From positions 1 to 22,382 of the forward strand of contig CAZMUD010000015.1 in assembly GCA_964569715.1 (NCBI GenBank): a stretch of 22,382 nt of DNA, given 5' to 3'. Source of the stretch: CAZMUD01 sp964569715 (GTDB lineage: Bacteria; Chloroflexota; Dehalococcoidia; Dehalococcoidales; UBA2162). The first letter of the stretch is position 1. The number at the start of each line of letters is the position of its first letter. The position numbers and the translations under genes are program-made. Positions 7,763-17,196 of this stretch are shown piece by piece. The notes below the pieces were generated by a model. It was not told where the DNA came from. It made no database searches and saw only the letters and a program-made list of their open reading frames with translations.

Positions 7763-7789
7763 ATAATCATGTCCCGTTCTTTTAGCCCT

Positions 7790-7818
7790 ATAATATGAGA
7801 ATCTGGTGAAAAATGCAA
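7790..7818 (-). promoter_or_regulatory. Promoter for the histidine phosphatase/DUF998/PP-loop operon
   Basis: On the minus strand TTGCAT (complement of 7813-7818), exactly 17 bases, then TATTAT (complement of 7790-7795). The predicted start near 7783 leaves a leader of about 144 nt before the TTG start codon at 7639. It begins 52 bp after the stop of the upstream HAD gene, which separates the two units. Confidence 0.6.
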
Positions 7819-7869
7819 GCTGTGTGTGGCGGAGGTGGAGGGACAATCAGTAGGCGCAGCACTGAATTA

Positions 7870-8499
7870 TCAAAGAAGGCGAACTTGGTTCAGCAAATCG
7901 TAAAAGTCGGAAAAAACGCCACAGGGAACCGACTCGGTGCTGAGCAATCTCAGTAGATGACCGGTGGCAAATACATGCTCAGCATCACGTGCTGCCTCCA
8001 GATCAGAGAGCCCGTCCCCTATGTAGATAATATGCTTGTCCCGTTTTTTAAGCCAGGTCAAATATTCTTTCTTGAACCCCTCGTTGATGATGTTACCCTC
8101 GGGGTCGTAGTAGGAGACGATAATGCCATCTCTGTTGAAGGATGTCTGCCCGCAGTGCAATTCTAAGCCTGGCATACCTATCCCACTGAGCACGGTGTTA
8201 ATATAAAAATCCAGCCCACTGCTGACTATTACCAGCGGAGTATTAGTGCTCCGGCAGTACCTGACAAATTCTGGAAAACCCGGCTTTACCTCAATATGCT
8301 GGCAAACAAATTCCTCGAGCTTCTCTCTAGGTTCTTTAACGAGGACAAACTGAAGTTTATTACTTTGCTCAACAGTTAGCTGGCCGTGAAGATAGTCTGA
8401 ATCAATCTTTTGCCAGTCACCGTGGGCAAACTTTTCTCTGAGCAGAACGCTAAGGTTATTTCCGATGATGGTGCCATCAAAATCACACTGAATAATCAT
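7870..8499 (-). CDS. HAD-family (MtnX/PSP-like) phosphatase
   Basis: 209 residues of the HAD subfamily IB. Motif I is DFDGT (6-10), with nucleophile D6 and acid/base D8. Motif II is VSSG (92-95). The lysine is in GFKKEY (142-146), and motif III/IV is GDGLSD (161-166). The overall layout resembles MtnX (2-hydroxy-3-keto-5-methylthiopentenyl-1-phosphate phosphatase) and phosphoserine phosphatase. No methionine-salvage or serine gene is adjacent. It follows the IPCT-like and CDP-alcohol transferase genes, so it may remove the phosphate from their product. The ATG at 8499 has no clear Shine-Dalgarno, and a promoter ending only about 12 bp upstream suggests a near-leaderless message. It may also be reached by read-through from the upstream pair. 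Confidence 0.82.
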   Translation of the reverse strand: MIIQCDFDGTIIGNNLSVLLREKFAHGDWQKIDSDYLHGQLTVEQSNKLQFVLVKEPREKLEEFVCQHIEVKPGFPEFVRYCRSTNTPLVIVSSGLDFYINTVLSGIGMPGLELHCGQTSFNRDGIIVSYYDPEGNIINEGFKKEYLTWLKKRDKHIIYIGDGLSDLEAARDAEHVFATGHLLRLLSTESVPCGVFSDFYDLLNQVRLL

Positions 8500-8510
8500 T
8501 GCTCGTATCT

Positions 8511-8540
8511 AATATACCTAAATATATACCTAAATGTAAA
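8511..8540 (-). promoter_or_regulatory. Promoter of the HAD phosphatase gene, with an 11-bp direct repeat
   Basis: On the minus strand TTTACA (complement of 8535-8540), an 18-base spacer, then TATATT (complement of 8511-8516). The region carries TATACCTAAAT twice on the plus strand (8513-8523 and 8525-8535), a 12-bp period. The predicted start lies about 5 nt before the ATG at 8499. Confidence 0.45.
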
Positions 8541-8593
8541 CGTGAGTTTGGCGGTGCTTTCACGAGCTTGGCTACTTTAGAATTAGGCTTGGA

Positions 8594-9208
8594 TTAGTCG
8601 CCTCTTTGCCCGAGGTACCTATAGATATAAATTAGTCTATAGAAAACTACCAGGTTGGTCAAAGCGGCTATGACAATAAGACAGAAGTAGGCCTGCCCGA
8701 TGACGGCTCCGAGCATTATCAGGAAAAGTCTTATATCACGCGAGGCGAGGGATTGGAGCCCTTTATCAAAGAGGTGCCGATGATTAGAATCGATGCGGGC
8801 CCTGGTATAGCTGATAGAAATGGTACCAGTGATGGCTAGGAAGCCGGCCAGCCAGATTCCGGGATAAGTCTCATGCCACATAGACCACAAGGTAAGCCCC
8901 AGCACTATCAAGATATCAGCATACCGGTCAAGCACCGAGTCCAGGAAGCCGCCGAATGTGGAGGTCATACCTTTTAGTCGGGCTAGACTACCATCTACAC
9001 CATCAACAATAGATGATAGCTGAACCAGGAGACCCCCTACTATGTTGTGACCAAAAATGAAGCTTATAAAAGATAAAAGGGCGATGACAAATGCCGCCCA
9101 AGTTATTTGATTAGGCGTTACTCTTGTCTTTGCCAATAGCTGTGCCATCGGCTCCGATGCCTTCCGATTGACGTATTTAGAAATATAGCCGTCGTACACA
9201 GCTTCCAT
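8594..9208 (-). CDS. CDP-alcohol phosphatidyltransferase family protein, candidate CDP-inositol:inositol-1-phosphate transferase (DIPPS-like)
   Basis: 204 residues with about five or six membrane helices. The family signature DxxDGxxAR-x8-GxxxDxxxD is complete: D69, D72, G73, A76, R77, G86, D90 and D94. These residues bind the metal and CDP-linked substrate and catalyse displacement of CMP. The gene starts 9 bp after the stop of an IPCT-like nucleotidyltransferase. In several thermophiles these two activities are fused into one protein that makes CDP-inositol and condenses it with inositol-1-phosphate. The pairing here suggests the same reaction by two chains. Alternatives are phosphatidyl- or archaetidylinositol-phosphate synthase or another CDP-alcohol acceptor. 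The Shine-Dalgarno before ATG 9208 is weak, consistent with translational coupling. Confidence 0.87.
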   Translation of the reverse strand: MEAVYDGYISKYVNRKASEPMAQLLAKTRVTPNQITWAAFVIALLSFISFIFGHNIVGGLLVQLSSIVDGVDGSLARLKGMTSTFGGFLDSVLDRYADILIVLGLTLWSMWHETYPGIWLAGFLAITGTISISYTRARIDSNHRHLFDKGLQSLASRDIRLFLIMLGAVIGQAYFCLIVIAALTNLVVFYRLIYIYRYLGQRGD

Positions 9209-9217
9209 CTTTAGCTC

Positions 9218-9940
9218 TTATATTCCCGCCATGTTTAACTCTTTCTCGGTATCTACATCCATCCAAAAGCAGCCACTAACATTGCAGGTATGAAAACGAT
9301 GCCCCTGGCTGACTAGGAAACGGATGACATCGCTAATTTCAACGTCGTTGCCAAGGTAATGAACAAGCTTGTGTAGCGCTTGAAAGAAATTCTCTGTCAG
9401 AAGAAAGACCCCGGTATCGAGAGCATCCCAGTAAACAAGGTCCTTACCAATGTCCTTAATACAGCCGGCACTATCAACAGTAACCTTGGTTGCCTCGTCT
9501 AGTTGATGGTGCTGGGCTGGCATATAATCAATACAAAGCGTTTCATTAACGACCTGCCTATCCAGAAGATACTTGACCGGCTTCCTCTCGATTATGTGGT
9601 CTCCCATGCAGAGAACAACTGGGTCTCCTTGCACCCAATCTCTGACCTTATATACTGAGATAGCATTGCCTCCGAGATAATCGGGGTTGAAAATATATTT
9701 CAGCCTGGCACCAAGGCTGCTGCCATTGCCCAGCGCCTCTATCACTTTGTCCCCTAGGTAACCAACCACAATCGCTATTTCACTAATTCCAGCCGCTACC
9801 AACGCCTCGATGGAATACCTTATTAGTGGTGTGCCGTTTATGGGCAACAGAACCTTCGGACAGGTAATGGTTAGAGAACCCATGCGGTCGCCATCACCAG
9901 CAGCCAGGATAACACCTTTACCAACTCTCTGTTTGAGCAC
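9218..9940 (-). CDS. NTP transferase, inositol-1-phosphate cytidylyltransferase (IPCT)-like
   Basis: 240 residues of the nucleotidyltransferase fold. The nucleotide-binding loop is LAAGDGDRMG (12-21), with PK at 28-29. GGN at 90-92 is followed by the metal-binding block MGDH (112-115). EATKVTVD (149-156), IGKDL (164-168), DTG (175-177) and WMDVDT (226-231) closely recall the N-terminal domain of archaeal and bacterial IPCT/DIPPS enzymes, which make CDP-inositol from CTP and L-myo-inositol-1-phosphate. The match is from memory of that family, so the exact nucleotide and sugar are inferred. The start is GTG at 9940; an AGGAGG box lies 12 nt upstream, a long spacing that spans the palindrome GAGGCCTC (9944-9951). 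It leads the operon, with its promoter at 10056-10084. Confidence 0.82.
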   Translation of the reverse strand: MLKQRVGKGVILAAGDGDRMGSLTITCPKVLLPINGTPLIRYSIEALVAAGISEIAIVVGYLGDKVIEALGNGSSLGARLKYIFNPDYLGGNAISVYKVRDWVQGDPVVLCMGDHIIERKPVKYLLDRQVVNETLCIDYMPAQHHQLDEATKVTVDSAGCIKDIGKDLVYWDALDTGVFLLTENFFQALHKLVHYLGNDVEISDVIRFLVSQGHRFHTCNVSGCFWMDVDTEKELNMAGI

Positions 9941-10055
9941 TATGAGGCCTCACCTCCTTTTGAATAAAGATTGCGAAGTGCTCGCGCTGTGGCTCAGAGC
10001 CCCCTGTTGATGAGCTCTTAACCTACTGCTACTTCGCCAAATGGTAGCGGTTAAT

Positions 10056-10084
10056 AGAATACTCGGAAGGGAGTAGTCTGTCAA
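10056..10084 (-). promoter_or_regulatory. Promoter of the IPCT-like/CDP-alcohol transferase operon
   Basis: On the minus strand a perfect TTGACA (complement of 10079-10084), exactly 17 bases, then TATTCT (complement of 10056-10061). The predicted start near 10049 gives a leader of about 109 nt before the GTG at 9940. This is the best -35 box in the window. Confidence 0.65.
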
Positions 10085-10112
10085 CTAGGTAATAGTCTGA
10101 AACTACACAAAA

Positions 10113-10162
10113 TTTGTGATACTTCTGTGAGGTGCTAGTCCTATTTTGTGATGTGGTTGTGA
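10113..10162. promoter_or_regulatory. Four helically phased TGTGA direct repeats
   Basis: TGTGA occurs at 10115-10119, 10126-10130, 10147-10151 and 10158-10162. The steps are 11, 21 and 11 bp, close to whole turns of B-DNA, so all four lie on one face. Equivalently, a two-box unit (TTTGTGAT, then TGTGA 11 bp on) is repeated 32 bp later. The array is 29 bp upstream of the -35 box of the IPCT promoter and about 155 bp upstream of the BldC-like gene. The rest of the 377-bp region (10163-10317) holds only short repeats: CGTTAC at 10203-10208 and 10221-10226, and the palindrome CGTTAATAACG at 10194-10204. No clear plus-strand promoter was found there. Confidence 0.55.
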
Positions 10163-10317
10163 GTTAACCCCCTTAAACTCAACTAAGGACATTCGTTAAT
10201 AACGTTACCTTTGCAAGAACCGTTACAAGCCACCAGACTCAACTTGCAGTACGCAAGTAAATTTAAGGCACTGAAACAGTTAATTAGCTAATGTACCCAG
10301 ATTGATAAAGGACTAAC

Positions 10318-10557
10318 TTGAAAAAAGGATTAGAAGAGTGGTGCCCAGAATATCTTACTGCTGGTGCCGTCGCCGAGTATTGCGGGGTGAGCAAAGTGAC
10401 AGTATTGCGGTGGATTAAGAAAGGGTATCTGACAGCATTTAGGCTTCCGGGGGGTCACAACCGGATACAGAGAGCTGATTTTAGTGAATTCCTAACAAAG
10501 TATAGCATACCAATACGTAAACACATGTTCAGAACGAATATGGGTAATAGGGTATAG
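10318..10557 (+). CDS. Small MerR-like/excisionase-family DNA-binding protein (BldC type)
   Basis: 79 residues consisting almost entirely of one winged-helix domain of the MerR/excisionase class. YLTAGAVAEYCGVSKVTVLRWI forms the helix-turn-helix (about residues 12-33), KKGYLTAFRLPGGHNRI is the wing with the characteristic PGGHxRI, and ADFSEFLTKY follows. There is no effector or dimerisation helix, unlike full MerR proteins. Family knowledge: BldC-like proteins of this size bind DNA direct repeats as cooperative multimers; others act as phage excisionases. The start codon is TTG at 10318 with AAGGA five bases upstream, and an in-frame stop shortly upstream limits alternatives. A terminator follows at 10581-10610. 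It is divergent from the IPCT operon. Confidence 0.85.
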   Translation: MKKGLEEWCPEYLTAGAVAEYCGVSKVTVLRWIKKGYLTAFRLPGGHNRIQRADFSEFLTKYSIPIRKHMFRTNMGNRV

Positions 10558-10580
10558 ACAAAGGGTCAGGAATTAAAAAG

Positions 10581-10610
10581 AGGGCAAAATGTTCATCGCC
10601 CTGTTTTTTT
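10581..10610 (+). terminator. Rho-independent terminator after the BldC-like gene
   Basis: AGGGC (10581-10585) pairs with GCCCT (10598-10602) across a 12-nt loop, followed by G and seven T residues (10604-10610). An A-run before the stem could extend the pairing into the T-tract. It lies 24 bp after the BldC-like stop codon and 48 bp before the giant gene. Confidence 0.65.
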
Positions 10611-10657
10611 AGCTTTTATTTTATGCACGGTTAGTGCTGTATCGGAGGTACAGGCCA

Positions 10658-13600
10658 ATGACTAAACCAAGAAAGCTCTTTCGCCCATCATTTTACCGCA
10701 TCTTTTGTCTCCTGGTTACAACCGTCTTTCTATTTGGGTTACTACCGGTTCCAGTGCTGGCACAGGGGGACACCACCCCACCAGCTGATGTAACCGACCT
10801 GGCAGTGGGCAACCCAACCCCTGGCTCGCTAACCCTGACCTGGACTGCCCCCGGCAATGACGGGGACAACGGCACAGCCTCCCAGTACGATATACGCTAC
10901 CATACCTCTATTATCAGCGATAATACCAGCTGGACAAACGCCACTCAGGCATCCAGCCCGCCGACGCCCAGTATCGCCGGCTCCAGCGAGAACTTCACCG
11001 TGGGCAACCTTGACCCTGAAACTACCTACTACTTCGCCCTAAAAACCGCCGATGAAACCCCCAACTGGTCCAGCCTGTCCAACAGCCCCAGCGGCACCAC
11101 TACTGCTCAGCCGTACTTCAATATCGCACACAGTGAGGGAAGATTCTCTTTCATGTTGGAAGCTGGGGATAATATCACGGAAAGCTTCAACATATCATCG
11201 GTGAACAACTTTGAAGGACCTATTGCTTTAGTCTTCTATGGACCTCACGAGGTGGAAAACAACTCCAATTTCCTGGATACTAGTTCATTATCTACTAATG
11301 TGACTCTGGCTGCGGGGGACACGGCATCAGTCACTCTGATTCTAGGAACCAGTGCTCAGATGCCATCGGGAACCTACCAATGCAGCATTGAAGGTCAGAC
11401 TGCCGCCTATGGCGGTCAGCAAAAAGGGGTCTTCTTCACCGTGATTGTGGGTGTTGCCGGCCAGCCGCTACTTTCGGCGTCACCATCGGTCGTCTCTGCC
11501 AGCAGTAACACGACTTTCTTTGCCTCCCAGTTTACCTCCGGTGAGGCTGTGACTCTCAGCTGGGATTCAGGACCCAAGGTGGGAACAGCAGAAGAGGAGC
11601 TGGCTACGGGTCAGATTGCAGGAGATAAAACCTGGAATGCCCAGGTAACGATACCTGCTGACATGCCTGGGGGAAACTTCGAGGTAAGAGCAAGCTCAGC
11701 CTCAAACACAGCTGTATGCACCCTCACCGTTACCTCAGGTGCAGGAGAAGACTTCATCATATCTTCTTCACCGCAATTCATTTCCATAGACCCGGACAGC
11801 TCAGGGAGCGTTACCGTTTACATCACTTCCATCAATAATTTCAGTGCTCCGGTCAATCTTTCAGTAAGCTCACTACCGGGAATAGCGTATAGCTTGGCGC
11901 CGAGCAGCGTAACGCCCCCTAGCGGAGAGACTACTTCAGCTACCCTTACTATCACTGTACAAGACTGGGTAACTTCGGATATGTACCATATCATGGTAGA
12001 AGGTGAATGCACCGACCCACTTATAAGTAAGAGCGTGGACATCACCCTGGACGTTCCATCCCCGGCAGGATGGGGACCCAGTATCGCCTTATCGCAAACT
12101 TATGGCATGGCAGGCGATGCCATTACCATCACCGGGTCAAACTTTCCTGCTCAGTGCCAGGGTGAGACCGTTGTAATCAGGGAGGTATTCACTGATACCC
12201 CATTAGTGACAACTCCAGCCACCATTTCTGTGGACAGTGGTGGTTTTACCGGAACGTTTACTATCCCGTCCGGGCTATCTTCAGGCAACTACCGAATTGA
12301 AGCCAGGGTGTCGACAACCGGAGACTTCGCTGAGAAGGACTTCCAGGTCCTGGGGGCAGGAACAACTTTCACTCTAGAAATCACACCCCAATCAGTAACC
12401 GTAGCCACAGAGGAAGACGAAAACTCAGCGTCGGTCTCGGTCAACCTATTCTCCACCGCAGGTGGCAGCTCTTCAGTAAACCTCGCTGTAGAGGGTGCCC
12501 CTTCCTGGCTTGAATACCAATTCGCAGGAGTATCGGTTAATACCCCCGCTTCCGGTAGTGATAATATCTCAGTGCCCGCCGGCGGGTCAGCTAGTAAGAG
12601 CCTTACTCTGACCGCTGACTTGATGGCTCCTACTGGCACTTATTCCATAACTGTCAAGGCATGGAAAACAGGACAGACAGCCCAGTCGGTCTCCCTGGAG
12701 TTGAACGTGCAGCCGCCTGCTGGCTTTGACATGTGCCAGCTTACCTTGAGTCCCGCTTACGGCGGCACTGGGAAAAAGGTGACTTTCTCCGGGTCTGGCT
12801 TTACTGGATGCACTCCAGGTGAGGTCAAGGAGCTGACTTTTGGTCCGGTGGATATACTCACCAGTCTGCCCCCCATTACCGTGCCTCAGTCCGGAGATTC
12901 AGCAGGAAAGTTCTCCGGCAACTTCCAGGTTCCAGTCCTGGACCCAGGAACCTACTATGTCAACATTAGAGTGGGCACATCTCCTGATAAGTTCTTTACT
13001 AAACTCTTTACCATAAGCGATGCTACTGACAGCTTTGTGCTCCAACTATCTCCTGCATTCATCTGGGTGGAGCAAGGAAGCCAAGTCAATACCTCGATAA
13101 AAGTGCAGGCAGTGAGTTCATCACCATCCTTGGTGAAGCTGGCAGTAGAAGGGGTGCCAGCTGACATCAGCGCCAGCTTCACCTCAGATAACCTTACACC
13201 ACCGCCAGGCGGTGTTGCCAACACCGAATTAACCATTAACAGCAGCAATTGGACACCCACCGGACACTATACAATGACAGTTAGAGGGTGGGTTGACACT
13301 AATGAAAATGAGGTGGTGGACGGAGGGGAAGAAGTAGACCGAGCCAATCTGGAGCTGGATGTGGTGCCTCCTGCCGGTTTCGATATGGCCTCACTTTATA
13401 TCAGCCCAACCTTCGGTGCCCCGGGAAGCTGGATTACCATCACCGGTACAGGATTCCCACCTTCCACACAAATGGAACACCTGTATATTGGTTCACCTAC
13501 TTCTGAGAATGACGTAGCTTCGCAATTGCCTACAATAACCACAGATAGCTCAGGACAATTTTCGGCAGTGCTGCAGCTTCCCTCTACAGTCCCATCAGGG

Positions 13601-16600
13601 ATGTATCCGGTGGAGGTTGTAGTGGGAATCCCACCCGCTGACATGAAAGCTACGAGTGACTTCAGCGTGGTTAGCGAGCAAGCAATCTTCAATATCAGCC
13701 TCTCGCCGACAATGATACATGCAGCACCGGATAGCATCGAATCAACCTCGCTAAATATTCAATCGGTAGGTTCTTCATCGGCCAATATTACCATTCAGGT
13801 GCCAGATGTGCCGCCCGATATCAGGTGGCGGTTTGACCAGGGAACCTGGGATAGCCCGACTACAGTAACCCCACCCATTGGGGGCACGGTGGTCTCTACC
13901 CTGGAGGTCAGAGCTGAGCCGTGGGTACCAATGGGCCACTATTCGTTAATAGTGGAAGCCTTTGTGGGAGAGGAGCGACAAAACCTCAATCTGGAACTCG
14001 AGGTAGGCGCTGCCGGGGATTATGACATGCCCATTTTCTCAGTTACCCCCAGTAGTGACACTGTGGGCACCTCTGTATCATTCAGCGGGTCCAACTTCCC
14101 TGCTGATACCCAGGTTTCCAGAATTACCTTTGGCGGTGACAACATCAGCCTTGCCCAGGCAATTACTACCTCACCCCAAGGCTCATTCTCAGGGAAATTT
14201 ACCGTCCCCAGCACCGTGAGAGGACAACCTACGCTACCAGGAAGTTATATAGTTAATGTCATTGTAGGCTCAGTGCAGGCAGGAACACAATTCGATGTCT
14301 ATGGCAGTGATGCCACATTTAATATTAACCTTTCCCCGAACTATCTACAGGGAGAACCCGGGGGCTACCCCGAGACTTCAGGCGTTCTCAAAGCTCTGGG
14401 CAGCTCAGCACCGACGGTCAAGATGACAGTTAAGGGTCTACCACCGGGTGTCATAACCAAATGGGATGGCCAGGCTCTAACTGTTTTCACCCTCAATACT
14501 CCCCCGGGAGGCCAGAACAACTTCGGACTTGGTTTAGAGCTTCCCTACATGATAGCCATGGGGCAGTATCCAGCCATTCTCGAAGGCTGGGTTGATAGCG
14601 TGGTTCAGAACGATGTCTGGGATGACGGAGAAGAGGTGGTCAGGGTCAATCTGGAACTGGCTATCATGCCACCTCAAGATTACGGTATGGGCATGTTATC
14701 ACTGAGTCCGACTTTCGGTCAGGTAGGGGATACCATAACCTTTGCCGGCTCCGGGTTTTCCGGCAATACCACGGTGGCAAGCCTGACATTTGCCGGCACA
14801 GACGTGCTCACTCAGTCCATCACCACTTCTGCCGCTGGTTCATTCTCAGGCGTATTCACCGTTCCCAGCACAGCCTTTGCCGTAGCCACAGGGCCGGGGA
14901 TGTACCCGGTTGATGTGACGGTGGGAACGCCGCCCCACGACCGTAGCGGTCATTTTGAATTTGATGTCGTCGCCTCTGACCAGAATTTCAGCGTTAGTGC
15001 TTCACCCGGCTGGCTGGTAAGGTCGGCCGGGGAAACTGCATATGTTAACATAGCGGTGAGGTCTCTGGTGGCCTCTCCCCCAAGCCCAACAGTGTTCGTA
15101 CAGATTGACGGGTTGCCACGGGGGGTAACGTCCAGCTTCACCAGCTGCAATGTAACCCCTCCGGTGGGCGATATGGAGAGTAGAGAACTAGTACTGACTA
15201 TTCTTGACTCCTGCCCGGTGGGCAATTACCCGATATCTATCAAGGCTTATAATGTTGCTTCGCCGACTGACGAGATGAGAGGTGGATTCACTTTAGAGGT
15301 AACACCATCCTCAAGCTTTGCTGAAATGGGCATGGCCATGGTCACCATTTCTCCTACCTTCGGTTCAGTAGGGGATACTATAACAGTTAACGGATACGGT
15401 TTCCCCAACAACCAGAGTCTTACATCAATATACTTCGGTGCCGAAAATGTAACCCCAACGGTAGCAATTACCACAGACGAGTACGGCGATTTCTCTGCCG
15501 TGGTTACTGTGCCCGATTTGAGTGCCGGGTCCTATTCAGTGCAGGCAATGGTACAGAATGTCAGCCGTCACGCCGAATTTATCATTATGGCCACCGACGC
15601 CACATTTTCCCTGCAGGTCAGCCCGCAGTGGTTAGAGCCAATTCCGGCTGGCGATGCAATGGGTCGCGCCATCGCGATAACGGTGAACGCCATGCCCGGT
15701 AAGACTCCAACCGTTACCTTAAGCATTGAGGGCCTATTTACACCGATGGGAACCATAACTGAGGTTTGGGAGCCAGCATCATCAGTCAACGTGACGATGT
15801 CCGGTGGTATGGCTGGGGCTAAGCTTATACTAAAACCCTCCATAGATACACCACCTGGAGCCTATCCGTTCCTTATTGTAGGTCAAGATACAGCTCAGAA
15901 TAGATGGGAAGTCGCCATGGAGTTGATGGTTGCGTCCCCATCTGATTTCATGGACTCGCAGATGGGCATGACCGGAGAAGACTGGAACCAGCAATGGCAA
16001 GGCACAGAATGGGAGTACGGCATATACTTCCCCGAGGTGTCCTTGTCACCAAATATTGGTGCTGCCGATACGCCGGTAAACTATAGTGGCACCAACCTCC
16101 TGGCGAACGCAGTTATAACCAGTATTACTTTTGCCGGAAATACTGTGCCGCTGCCAAGCGGCAATCTGACAGCGGATAGTGAAGGAGGCTTCTCAGGCTC
16201 ATTCATTATCAACGACGCCTGGCAGCTAGCCAGTGGAACATATAGTGTAGTATTCCACGCTGAGAAGGACAGCTGGTCACAGTATATTATGACAGATTTC
16301 AGGCTCACAACGAGCGGTGACAAGTTTATCATTGAGCTGAAGCCAGACTGGTTGCCGCCAATTCCTCCCGGCGGCAGTGAGAGCACCATGGTATATGTGA
16401 AATCGCTGGGAGCGGGAGCGACCGTAGCATTTAGCATTGAGAGCCTACCGTCAGGCGTTAACTATTCTTTCTCATCAGAGAATGTAACCGTATCATCAGG
16501 CGGAACAGCCAGTGTTACCCTTACCCTCACACCAACAACAGACATTCAATCAGGTCATTACTTTGCTGATGTCAAGGGTGAGGACAGTGATAGCAATGTA

Positions 16601-17095
16601 TTCTACGCTCACCTCGAGTTTGAGGTGCAGCTGCCGACCACCTTCATGGACAAGACCTGGATGCAAGTGCAGGGCGTCTGGTTCCCTGAGATTACCCTTA
16701 ACCCGACTATGGGACCGCCAGGAACCCAGGTGACCGTCAGAGGCACCGACTTTCCGGCCGAAGCCACAGTAACCTACCTCAGATTCGCCGGTATGAACCT
16801 CCCTGTGCCCAGCGGTACTGTCGCTAATGAAAACGGTGATTTTATCCTCGTCTTTAACGTGCCCACCACTATGTGGGGAGGCGCTACTCCCTCCGGCTGC
16901 TATGATGTCGAAGTCGAAGCCCAGGGACAACAGCCGGTATTCATCATGAAGCCCTTCCAGGTTACCGGTGCTGATGTCGCTTTTACCCTCAGGGCTAACC
17001 CCGACTGGCTGCCGCCTATCCCGCCAAACAGCACTGGCAGTACCACGATTCTGGTTGATTCAATAAGAGCAGCAGCCAACGTTACCCTGGCAATT
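10658..17095 (+). CDS. Giant secreted Ig-like repeat surface protein, N-terminal part (to the assembly gap)
   Basis: 2146 codons up to the gap; the frame continues after it. ATG at 10658 is chosen because GGAGGT (10644-10649) lies 8 nt upstream; the frame is open to 10634 without such a site. A signal peptide covers residues 1-36 (basic MTKPRKLFRPSFYR, then a hydrophobic core, cleavage near VLA-Q). A fibronectin type III domain follows at about 40-150. Two beta-sandwich modules then alternate. The first is about 100 residues, with FxLxxSPxxL...GLPxGV...VTPP...GxY, resembling NEW3. The second is about 95 residues, IPT/TIG-like, with LSPTFGxxGDTITxxGxGFP...TTDxxGxFSGxFxVPS...GxYPVxV. Nine IPT-like copies lie in this part. 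Export and a structural or adhesive surface role are inferred; no catalytic domain is seen. Confidence 0.87.
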
Positions 17096-17195
17096 NNNNN
17101 NNNNNNNNNNNNNNNNNNNNNNNNNNNNNNNNNNNNNNNNNNNNNNNNNNNNNNNNNNNNNNNNNNNNNNNNNNNNNNNNNNNNNNNNNNNNNNN
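17096..17195. other. Assembly gap (100 N) inside the giant repeat gene
   Basis: Exactly 100 Ns, the conventional filler for a gap of unknown length. The frames on either side differ by one if the length were really 100. Aligning with the preceding module suggests about 47 codons are missing, i.e. about 140 bases, which restores the frame. Confidence 0.95.
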
Positions 17196-17196
17196 G

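Noticed and set aside
7640..7790. Cobalamin riboswitch before the CobC-like gene
   Set aside because: No B12-box-like sequence was seen in the leader, so corrinoid regulation is not supported.
7649..7846. 65-codon minus-strand frame with one hydrophobic segment between the HAD and histidine phosphatase genes
   Set aside because: It starts with TTG without a Shine-Dalgarno. A good promoter (7790-7818) lies inside it, and no in-frame start codon follows the predicted transcription start until deep in the hydrophobic part. The only point in favour is that its stop overlaps the next gene's Shine-Dalgarno.
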